Assembly (NCBI GenBank): GCA_937886445.1
Contig: CALGBY010000017.1
Location: 1 to 23,677 of the forward strand
DNA length: 23,677 nt
Direction: 5' to 3'
Source of the DNA: an uncultured Clostridia bacterium
GTDB lineage: Bacteria; Bacillota; Clostridia; Christensenellales; Aristaeellaceae
Shown here: one piece after another, positions 16,200 through 23,659 of the stretch
Layout: every line of letters starts with the position of its first letter
Numbering within the stretch: the first letter of the stretch is position 1
Made by a program: the position numbers and the translations under genes
Notes under the pieces: model-generated
The model's database searches: none
What the model was told of the DNA's origin: nothing
The model's input: the letters and a program-made list of their open reading frames with translations, nothing else

Positions 16200-16228
16200 A
16201 TTATACTCCCCGGCAGATGTTTTGAAAA
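16200..16228 (-). promoter_or_regulatory. Promoter of the second MATE gene
   Basis: Minus-strand TTTTCA (16223-16228), 17 bases, TATAAT (16200-16205). The predicted start near 16193 leaves a leader of about 35 bases to the GTG at 16158 and argues against the TTG at 16194 as start codon. Confidence 0.65.
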
Positions 16229-16229
16229 G

Positions 16230-16272
16230 CAAAAATTTCGCGCGGAAGCATGGCGCTGCACGCTTCCGCGCG
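16230..16272 (-). terminator. Rho-independent terminator after the zinc-finger/HAD gene
   Basis: On the minus strand CGCGCGGAAGC, a 12-base loop and its perfect complement GCTTCCGCGCG, then AAATTTTT. A second hairpin, CCTGAAA/TTTCAGG at 16285-16304, lies between it and the stop codon. Together they end the importer-HAD transcript. Confidence 0.75.
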
Positions 16273-16336
16273 GTCTGTCCGTTTCCTGAAAACGGCGTTT
16301 CAGGTGATCAGGAAATACCAAAATGCTTATTTCCGC

Positions 16337-17647
16337 TCAGAGATCGCTTTCGATCTGCTCGATCTCTTCAAGGCTGTTCACCGTATAGTCTGCCGAACCG
16401 TCGGGCAGGCAGGGGCTTTCGCTGTTCAGGTACAGTATCCCCTTGATACCGGCATTGCGCGCGCAGCCGGTATCGATATTGCGGTCGCCCACATAGTAGG
16501 TGTGCTGCCTGTCCAGACCGTATTTTTCCACAAGGTAGTTCACGGCATCGGGCACGGGCTTTTGGGCAAAGCCGTCCGCCTCGGTCACGATATCCTCCAT
16601 ATAGCGCGAGATGCCCAGCTTGAACAGCAGCTCGTAGGAGGTTTTGCCACGGTGGGTGTACACAAAATGACGGTCTCCGCGCATACTGAGTGCCGAAAGA
16701 AGATCTATGGCTCCCGGCATCACGGTGATCATCCCCTGCAGGGAGGAGCTGATCTCGCTGTAGCGCCAGTGGATCGTTTCCACAGCAAGGCCTGTTTTTT
16801 CATGCAGTACGGCAAAGTACCGGCCCACGGTGGAGGCGATGATGAAGGAATGGATGTCCTCCTTCCTTTCAGGCACGCCGAATTCCTGCGTCATCCGGTA
16901 AAGCGTTTCCACGATCACGCCGTAGCTATTCAGCAAAGTACCGTCCAGATCCCAGATATAGGCCTTCGGTACATGCCGGCGGGGCCTGTTCTCCGCGGGC
17001 TGAAAGCCGGACGTATTATCGTACCGGTCCAGCAGGCCTGTGTAGCCGCATACGCCCATACGGGGAGAATTGACAACAGGGAGCAGGGCCTCTGCGTCGT
17101 CCCGTTTTTCGACGCATTCCGGGCAGAGGAAGCAGCGCCTGTATTGCGGCTTCCAGATCTCTCCGGTCAGCTCCGCCCGTTCGCCGCAGTCCTCACACAC
17201 ATAGGTGAAGGGGTCGTTCCTTGCAAGCAGGCGCACGGCCTTACTCCGGTATACGCGCTGAGAAGTGCCGATGAAGCGCAGAGCAAGATCGGTAGGGCTG
17301 CCGGTATCGTATTCATACATCAGCCCGGGGAAGGAAAACCCGCCCTCTATGCGCAGGCTTTTGTTTATGATGTTTCCTTCTTCATCGGTAAAATAGCTGT
17401 CATGGCCGCAGCATTCCAGCCAGATCTCGCGCAAAAACTTGTCCAGCACGGAAAAATGACTGCTCATCGGGACATCCAGAAGCAGCCAGTAGGAGGGGTC
17501 CTCCGCGCCCGTTACTTCAATGACCGCGCATGGCTGGGTTGCCGCTTCATCCGTGCCGTGGGCGCTCATGAAGTGCGCGGCCGTTTCCTCTCTGCCGCCC
17601 TTAAAGCCGCATAGGCGGCAGGTGCCTGTACTGACGGTGTTCTTCAT
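16337..17647 (-). CDS. Zinc-finger / pRiA4b-ORF3-like / HAD hydrolase fusion protein
   Basis: 436 residues, about twice the length of an ordinary HAD phosphatase. Residues 10-30 form a C2H2-like finger (C10, C13, H25, H30). Residues about 40-135 resemble the plasmid pRiA4b ORF-3/IS1096-passenger family, with WLLLDVP, VLDKFLREIWLECCGH and YEYDTGSPTDLALRF. Residues 151-178 are a zinc ribbon (C151, C154, C175, C178, plus C172). From about 228 a complete HAD domain follows: IWDLDGT (Asp233, Asp235), Thr331 in FVYTHRG, Lys363, and GDRNID (Asp388, Asp392). All catalytic residues are present, so it should be an active phosphatase or phosphotransferase of unknown substrate. The ATG has AAGGAG eleven bases upstream. 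It is probably the last gene of the importer transcript, separated by a hairpin lacking a U-tract. The pRiA4b-like assignment is by eye and less certain than the HAD call. Confidence 0.82.
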   Translation of the reverse strand: MKNTVSTGTCRLCGFKGGREETAAHFMSAHGTDEAATQPCAVIEVTGAEDPSYWLLLDVPMSSHFSVLDKFLREIWLECCGHDSYFTDEEGNIINKSLRIEGGFSFPGLMYEYDTGSPTDLALRFIGTSQRVYRSKAVRLLARNDPFTYVCEDCGERAELTGEIWKPQYRRCFLCPECVEKRDDAEALLPVVNSPRMGVCGYTGLLDRYDNTSGFQPAENRPRRHVPKAYIWDLDGTLLNSYGVIVETLYRMTQEFGVPERKEDIHSFIIASTVGRYFAVLHEKTGLAVETIHWRYSEISSSLQGMITVMPGAIDLLSALSMRGDRHFVYTHRGKTSYELLFKLGISRYMEDIVTEADGFAQKPVPDAVNYLVEKYGLDRQHTYYVGDRNIDTGCARNAGIKGILYLNSESPCLPDGSADYTVNSLEEIEQIESDL

Positions 17648-17671
17648 TCTTTATTACTCTCCTTAACAGGA

Positions 17672-17704
17672 CCGGCCCGGTATCCTGGCGGATCACCGGG
17701 CCGG
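17672..17704 (-). other. Intercistronic hairpin between permease and HAD fusion genes
   Basis: Perfect 10-bp stem, CCGGCCCGGT (17672-17681) with ACCGGGCCGG (17695-17704), loop of 13 bases. On the minus strand the bases after it are TCCTGTTAAGG, with no U-run, so it is not a classical terminator. The T-run lies before it instead. It may protect the upstream message from 3' decay or reduce read-through. Confidence 0.6.
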
Positions 17705-17713
17705 AAAAATCGA

Positions 17714-19827
17714 TCAGCGAATGCTGTCGGCGCTGTAAAGCTGGGTCTTGCGGATGTCCGCAATAACGGCGGTCTTTCTGAATAATCCCGCCGGCTTCAG
17801 CGTGCCTCTCACGATATCACCGTTTTTCAGAAAATACCGTTCCACCATGCCGCGCTTTACGGCGTAGTCAACGCCGGCGGCTGTTTTGAATACGGCAGAG
17901 CCGTCCGCTTTGATGCTTATGATGCCCTCCACGGTTTCACGCTCGGGCAGAAGGCGGATCAGCCCCGTCTTTTTGCGCACGGTCAGCCAGCGGGCGTGCC
18001 GTTTGTCACGGATGGCGATGCGCTCGGCCAGGTCTCTTGAGCCCACGCCGTACACCAGGTACAGCACCAGACCGCTCACGATCATGATGAACACGGTGGA
18101 AGCGCACTGGCGGCCCATCGCGTTCAGGTTATCCAGAGAGCGGCCGTTTTCGGCGCGCTCCGTCATGGTTTTGATGACCATGCCGTAGGTGGATACGCTG
18201 TGGAAGGTGGCGCCCATATCGTATTCGGAGAAGAGGGCGTTGAAGCACAGGGCGAATACGGCCAGCACGCTGGGCAGGATGATGGGCAGTTTGACCCGCA
18301 TAAAGGTCCTCAGCTTGCCGGAGCCCATGTTCTGCGCCGCTTCCTCCAGTTCCTCATCGATGGAGTAGAAGGAGGCCTTGATCATGCGCAGGGAGAAGGG
18401 CAGCTTGATGACGGTGTAGGCGATGATGATCAGGATACGCCCGTCCAGCAGGTGATACAGGTTCTGCCCGCCGGTGTACCACACATCGCTGTTGAAGAAG
18501 ATGCGGTAGCTGTAGCAGATCAGAATGGTGGGCAGCAGCCATGGGAACAGCAGCGCGTATTCAACAAGGGTACTTCGCTTTTTCCCCTTATGCTTGAAAA
18601 TATAGCTGCAGGCGATCACCACGATGATACAGGCTGCCGCGGCGGCCACGATGGAGAGGATCAGCGAGGTGCTGATGCCGCTTACCGTTTTCGTGTTGTT
18701 GAAAAGGCCCGTGATCGCGTCCTTCTGGGTGATGGCCTTGCGCCCGCCGGTAACGGTGTAATCCTCCGAGCCGATGTAGTTCACGATGGTCAGATCGGAA
18801 GGGTCGATATTGCGCTTGTTGATGCTTTCAAACCCCATAAAGGAGAAGAGGATGATGAGCACCACCGGCAGCATGTAGATCACGAACAGGATGTACGCGT
18901 AGATATGGGCCAGCACATTGCCCACGCGGTTGGTGATCTTCTGCTTGACCAGCTTGGCCTTGGTTTTGCTTACGGAAAGGTAATGCCCCTTGCGCTCATA
19001 GGCGGTGAGCACGGTGAGCAGGATGATGGTGAACAGCGCCAGTATGATGGAAAGCAGGGCGGCGCGCGCCTGCGGGAAGGCTTCGTCCGCTACCGACGAG
19101 CCGGCCAGACGCACGATCTCCGGGTTGATGGCGTCAAAGCCGATCAGCGTGGGGGCGCTCATGGCGCACAGACCGGTAATAAAGGTCATTACGGTAAGGG
19201 AGAACAGGGTGGGGATCAGCGTGGGCATGACCACCCTGAACAGCACCTTGAAGGGGCCGGCGCCCATGTTGCGCGCGGCTTCAACGGTGTTGTAGTCTAT
19301 ACCGCGTATGGCATTGCGCAGGAACAGCATGTGGTTGCTGGTGCAGGCAAAGGTCATGGTGAAAAGCACGGCGGAAAAGCCTGTGAACCAGCGGTTGGGC
19401 AGATCCGGGAAGATGCCCTGTAGGAAGCGGGTGATCACGCCGTCCTTATCGTACAGGAACAGGTAGCCGGTCACCAGCGCCACGCCGGAATAGATCATGG
19501 TGGTCATATAGCCCACACGCAGGATCTTCGCGCCCTTGATGTCAAAGTATTCGGTAAGCAGCACCAGCGATATGCCCACCACATTTACCGTAACGGTGAG
19601 GCACACGGCCAGCTTGAGGGAATTGAGCACATACTGCGGCATGGTGCCCGCGAAGAAGAAGCGGAACACGGCCAGCGGGTCCCACGCGCCCTGCGCGTCC
19701 TTGTTGTTGAAGATGCTTACAAGGGTGTTCAGGCAGGGCAGCAGCATGAAGCCGAGAAACAGGTAGATGAAGGCAACGAGGCCGATCAACTGAAGCAGAT
19801 AGCCCGCGTTGAACTCGCGCTTTTTCT

Positions 19828-19831
<4 letters not shown>
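17714..19831 (-). CDS. Fused double ABC importer permease (FbpB/ThiP type) with C-terminal OB-like domain
   Basis: 705 residues in two homologous membrane halves. Each has a cytoplasmic EAA loop that contacts the ATPase: EAARNMGAGPFKVLFRVVMP at 184-203 and EAAQNMGSGKLRTFMRVKLP at 497-516. This layout matches FbpB (Fe3+) and ThiP (thiamine) permeases, which are usually about 530-590 residues. A periplasm-side insertion lies at about 333-385. After the last helix (about 580-597) a basic linker leads to an extra soluble domain at 634-697. Its pattern is GIISIKADGSAVFKT, then VKRGMVERYFLKNGDIVRGTLKP, then AVIADIRK, resembling the cold-shock/OB RNA-binding domain of Rho. The start codon overlaps the ATPase stop as ATGA. 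Substrate unknown. Confidence 0.9.
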
Positions 19832-20886
<1,055 letters not shown>

Positions 20887-20917
20887 AGGTCATTCCTCCT
20901 TGATATTATGCAGTCAT

Positions 20918-20978
20918 CGCCGTTTTGTCATCCGGGCCGCCCGGCCCTCCGGCATTCGGCCGGGATGACAAAACGGCG
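20918..20978. repeat. Long perfect palindrome between binding-protein and ATPase genes
   Basis: CGCCGTTTTGTCATCC (20918-20933) is followed by a GC-rich centre and its exact complement GGATGACAAAACGGCG (20963-20978), a 16-bp stem. The centre can pair further (GGCC at 20935-20938 with 20958-20961). No U-run follows on the minus strand. The shape and the GTCATCC ends resemble dispersed extragenic palindromes found in many bacterial genomes, but only this one copy is seen in the window. It would stabilise the binding-protein part of the message. Confidence 0.7.
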
Positions 20979-21021
20979 GGCCCATTGCTGAGCCCGCTGC
21001 TTTACCCGGTCATTTCCGGGT
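20976..21021 (-). other. Two further hairpins after the binding-protein stop codon
   Basis: ACCCGG/CCGGGT (21004-21009 with 21016-21021) and GCGGGC/GCCCGC (20976-20981 with 20992-20997). The second overlaps the base of the long palindrome by three bases, so the two structures partly compete. Neither has a U-run. Confidence 0.55.
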
Positions 21022-21031
21022 GAAATGTTGA

Positions 21032-22243
21032 TCAGTTGGCGGCAACGGTCAGGGTAGCCCAATCCAGGTTATCCCAATCGGGTTCCGCGGTGGGGGCACT
21101 CATGTCCTTCCAGAAGAAGCCCAGGTTGGTCATGATGTTGGTCCATTCGGCGTTGTGGGCAGCCACATACTGATAGTACTTCATATCGGTGCCGGGCACG
21201 TCGTTCTGAGCCATGTTGGCAAGGCTGTAGATGCCGGCATAGTCATCCATGTTGGAAGCTTCGGCAGCGGCCTTGTTGCAGGGATAACGGTCAAATTCGT
21301 TGGCCCAGCCGGTCTGGGTCTCGGTGGAACCGAACCACTCGCAGAAAGCCTTGGCGGCTTCGGTCTCGCGCTCGGTGCGGCCTTCGCGCTCCAGCACGCC
21401 GATGTATTCAGCGATGAAGTAGCTGCCGTCGTCGATGTCTACCAGCGCCCAGTTGCCGGGAGCGTTCTTTTCAGCGTCATAGGTGAGGGGCTTGTCGCTC
21501 TTGGTGGAAGCCAGGTCCACATTGCCGTACAGAGAGGAGGAGTAGAAGGTGGCTACCTGCACCTCGCCGCGGTTGAGGGGATCGAAGCCGTAGGAATCAC
21601 CGGTGAAGTTGCCGCCGGCGCAATACTTCCACAGGGCCTTCCAGCCTTCCACGGAGATGCCGCCCGCGGGAGAGGTGGGATCGGCATAGGGGAACAGCAT
21701 GCAGTTGTTGATGTTGCCGTTGGTGGTGCCGCCTACCTTGCCCTGACGGTAGTACACATAGCCGCAATCGGCCATTTCGGACCAGTGAGTGAAGTGCAGC
21801 GCGGTGCCGTTGGTGCCCACTTCGTCATTGCGGTAAAGCATGAGCACGTTCTGGATGGTCACGCCGTAGGCCAGTCCGTCATAGAAGAAGGTGCCTACCT
21901 GATCAGCCCAGGTGGGGGTCCAGGGGACCAGCTTCAGGTTTTCGTAGGAGCCGTTCAGCACCTGCGCCCAGCGGGTCTCGTTGAGGCCGAACAGCACATC
22001 GCCGTCCTTGTTTTCGTTGGCGGCCTGGATGGCGGCAGCGTCGCCGGAGATAACGGAGTTATCATCAATGGAGATGGTGAAGCCGGCGGCCTTGGCGTTT
22101 TCGATCAGCCAGGCAACTTCGGATTCATCGTTGGTGTTGGAATATACGCGGATGATGACATCCGAGTAATCTTCCGCGGAAGCGAAGGAAACCACGCTCA
22201 GCAGCATCATGGCCGCGAGCAGCAGAGCAGTCCACTTTTTCAT
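21032..22243 (-). CDS. ABC importer extracellular solute-binding protein (type 2 fold)
   Basis: 403 residues. A Sec signal peptide spans about 1-23, with hydrophobic core ALLLAAMMLLSVVSF and a signal-peptidase-I site ASA-ED. There is no lipobox Cys, which is unusual for a binding protein of a single-membrane organism. The mature part follows the Fe3+/thiamine/spermidine-type pattern: VIIRVYSNTNDESEVAWLIE at the start, DVLFGLNETRW near 82-92, and YGVTIQNVLMLYRND near 120-134. Several Cys residues are scattered in the mature chain, so disulfides are possible. The ligand cannot be assigned: the paired C-terminal Tyr of classical Fe3+-binding FbpA is not obvious. It is first in its operon, with a strong promoter and AAGGAGG ribosome site ten bases before the ATG. 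Confidence 0.88.
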   Translation of the reverse strand: MKKWTALLLAAMMLLSVVSFASAEDYSDVIIRVYSNTNDESEVAWLIENAKAAGFTISIDDNSVISGDAAAIQAANENKDGDVLFGLNETRWAQVLNGSYENLKLVPWTPTWADQVGTFFYDGLAYGVTIQNVLMLYRNDEVGTNGTALHFTHWSEMADCGYVYYRQGKVGGTTNGNINNCMLFPYADPTSPAGGISVEGWKALWKYCAGGNFTGDSYGFDPLNRGEVQVATFYSSSLYGNVDLASTKSDKPLTYDAEKNAPGNWALVDIDDGSYFIAEYIGVLEREGRTERETEAAKAFCEWFGSTETQTGWANEFDRYPCNKAAAEASNMDDYAGIYSLANMAQNDVPGTDMKYYQYVAAHNAEWTNIMTNLGFFWKDMSAPTAEPDWDNLDWATLTVAAN

Positions 22244-22268
22244 AAAAGCAGTACCTCCTTGAAATGTT

Positions 22269-22280
22269 GTCTTTTAAGAC
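22269..22280. promoter_or_regulatory. Operator candidate at the transcription start of the importer operon
   Basis: Inverted repeat GTCTT-TT-AAGAC, located right at the predicted +1 of the binding-protein promoter, a usual place for a repressor site. It could also form a small hairpin in the leader. Confidence 0.35.
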
Positions 22281-22286
22281 TGAAAA

Positions 22287-22315
22287 AGTATAACATATAT
22301 ATATTGCTTTGTAAA
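22287..22315 (-). promoter_or_regulatory. Promoter of the importer operon
   Basis: Minus-strand TTTACA (22310-22315), exactly 17 bases, TATACT (22287-22292). An AT-rich spacer and surroundings contrast with the GC-rich genes. The leader to the ATG at 22243 is only about 37 bases, too short for a riboswitch. Confidence 0.8.
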
Positions 22316-22508
22316 GAAAAAAACTGTTTATTTGTCCAAACATATACCTGATTGTACATGATGAGCGCAAAATGCGGCGCGAACGCGCGAAATATGAGCA
22401 AAATGAGGCAGGAACGGAACCTTTGAAAGCCGGGATGCAGGTCTTCCGGAGGGCCTGATGGTTTGGGAAAAAAAACAAAGTTCCGGCTCCGGCATACAGC
22501 ATGAGCAA
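22316..22508. other. Non-coding stretch upstream of the importer promoter
   Basis: No gene is supported here. On the plus strand two related sequences occur 33 bases apart, ATGAGCGCAAAATG (22361-22374) and ATGAGCAAAATG (22394-22405). They could be activator sites upstream of the importer promoter, but the match may be chance. Confidence 0.3.
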
Positions 22509-22536
22509 CAAAAAAAGCGCCGTCCGGGCGCTTTTG
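22509..22536 (-). terminator. Rho-independent terminator after the YwaF-like gene
   Basis: On the minus strand AAAAGCGCC, a 5-base loop, GGCGCTTTT and further T residues. The stem is 9 bp with A and T runs on either side. It lies about 30 bases after the stop codon. Confidence 0.85.
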
Positions 22537-22564
22537 CGGGGGCATATTGTTACAGCGGCCGGTA

Positions 22565-23296
22565 TCACCCGTTCTTTGCGGAAAGCTTTGCCCGCAGGGC
22601 CGCAGCGACGGGCTTTATGTAGCACATCGTTACCGCGAAGAAGGCAAGGAAAGCATAGTGTATCATGTATACGAGCCAGCCGTGATCCTTATTGAGGTAC
22701 GGCAGCCCGCTGACAGGCGGGTTTACCACATACATAAAGTTGACGGGGTGGCTGTAATCGTTCACCCAGCTGTTGAGGTAGATGGCAATGAAGAAAAACG
22801 CCGAAAGCATCAGCAGCGCATTGCGCCAGTCGCGCATGCCGAAGCGCACCTCATCCGTCATGTAAAGATAAACGGCGTAAACAACGATGGATGAATGATA
22901 GAGGAAATACTGCACGGTGATCACGCTGTTTGACAGGGAGGAGGATGTGGGGATGAGCATCGCGGCAATGCCGCCGATCAGGCAGGTGGGCAGCATGAAC
23001 GCGCGCAGAACGCTCTTTACCTTTTCATTCTGCGTAAGCACGGTGATGAGCATAAAGATGATCTGCACCGAGCAGAGGTGGAACGGCAGATCGGTCTTGG
23101 GCAGATAGCCGCCGTAGGTTTCTTCATTGATCACGATATAGGTGAACACCTTCAGTGTTTCGGAAATGATGCCGACAGCGAACAGCGCGCGGATAACGAG
23201 GCGCAGCGGCGGTTTTTTCTTCGCGAGCAGCACGAGCATGGCGGCGATATAGGCCGCACACACCGCGAGCACGATGATATGTTTTGTACCGAACAT
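22565..23296 (-). CDS. YwaF/TMEM164 family integral membrane protein
   Basis: 243 residues with about seven hydrophobic helices and no signal peptide. It matches the bacterial YwaF (TIGR02206) family, which is homologous to eukaryotic TMEM164. The hallmark LPFHLCSVQ segment is at 70-78, with Cys75, and a conserved-looking His134 lies in FLYHSS. Later family segments are WVNDYSHPVNFMYVVNPPVSG and the closing helix. Human TMEM164 has been described as a Cys/His-dependent acyltransferase acting on ether phospholipids; whether the bacterial members do similar lipid chemistry is unknown. The ATG has AAGGAGG nine bases upstream. It is monocistronic, with its own promoter and terminator, and unrelated by position to the importer downstream. 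Confidence 0.88.
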   Translation of the reverse strand: MFGTKHIIVLAVCAAYIAAMLVLLAKKKPPLRLVIRALFAVGIISETLKVFTYIVINEETYGGYLPKTDLPFHLCSVQIIFMLITVLTQNEKVKSVLRAFMLPTCLIGGIAAMLIPTSSSLSNSVITVQYFLYHSSIVVYAVYLYMTDEVRFGMRDWRNALLMLSAFFFIAIYLNSWVNDYSHPVNFMYVVNPPVSGLPYLNKDHGWLVYMIHYAFLAFFAVTMCYIKPVAAALRAKLSAKNG

Positions 23297-23324
23297 CCTG
23301 ATCTACCTCCTTTTTCACATGGGG

Positions 23325-23353
23325 AGAATAGCACAGAAATCAGTTTTTGTAAA
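23325..23353 (-). promoter_or_regulatory. Promoter of the YwaF-like gene
   Basis: Minus-strand TTTACA (23348-23353), 17 bases, TATTCT (23325-23330). It has the same -35 as the importer promoter. The leader is about 20 bases and contains the AAGGAGG ribosome site. Confidence 0.65.
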
Positions 23354-23511
23354 TCCCCACGGACAGCTTAAAACGGCAGAAAACAAGACGGAAGGCCTGC
23401 GCGGGTGAGCGGCGCGGCGGCATGATGTACGCGTGCAGGCGGGAGGAGCCTTCAAACAGATATCGTTCCCGCATCCGCAGCACGGGAAGAAGCTGATCCG
23501 TCAAAACGGTC
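23354..23511. other. Intergenic stretch with no recognised gene
   Basis: No open frame with a ribosome site is seen on either strand. The sequence is GC-rich like the genes and could be the remains of a decayed gene, but nothing identifies it. Confidence 0.3.
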
Positions 23512-23540
23512 TTGATTTGTAAGCCCGAAGGCGGTATAAT
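23512..23540 (+). promoter_or_regulatory. Plus-strand promoter reading out of the window
   Basis: TTGATT (23512-23517), exactly 17 bases, TATAAT (23535-23540). Transcription would begin near 23547 and run rightward. At least 130 bases follow with no real open frame, so it drives a leader or an RNA whose identity lies beyond the window. Confidence 0.6.
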
Positions 23541-23600
23541 GCTGTCACAGAGAGTGGACGTGGAACATGCAGTAATGAATTTGTAATTTTCCGTTTGTAT

Positions 23601-23659
23601 GCTGACTTCGGCAGCTATGTTATTAGGGAAACGCTGATTAATTCGGCAGACTCATCTGC
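23601..23659 (+). other. Structured leader or element edge after the right-end promoter
   Basis: Two hairpins lie in the predicted transcript. The first is GCTG-C/G-CAGC with a UUCG tetraloop (23601-23615) and one bulged A. The second is GCAGA-CTCA-TCTGC (23646-23659, with the stem at 23646-23650 and 23655-23659). Between them, GGGAAACGCTGATTAATTC looks a little like the terminal repeat of some insertion sequences. The window ends too soon to decide. Confidence 0.3.

Noticed and set aside
14680..16446. 588-codon open frame on the plus strand opposite the second MATE gene
   Set aside because: It is very rich in His and Gln, which is typical of the antisense reading of GC-rich membrane-protein codons. 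It also crosses a terminator and the MATE promoter.
16337..17647. HAD gene as phosphonoacetaldehyde hydrolase (PhnX) of a 2-aminoethylphosphonate operon
   Set aside because: The HAD half looks like a general phosphoglycolate-phosphatase-like enzyme, and I see no PhnX-type Schiff-base Lys cap pattern. The gene context alone is not enough.
17741..17932. Permease tail as a piece of a separate gene joined by a frameshift
   Set aside because: The frame is continuous from the last helix through the tail, the stop codon is followed by a normal gap and hairpin, and no remnant ribosome site is seen inside the linker.
22244..22286. Riboswitch such as TPP or an iron-responsive leader before the importer
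   Set aside because: The predicted leader is only about 37 bases, too short for any known riboswitch, and contains no recognisable core motif.
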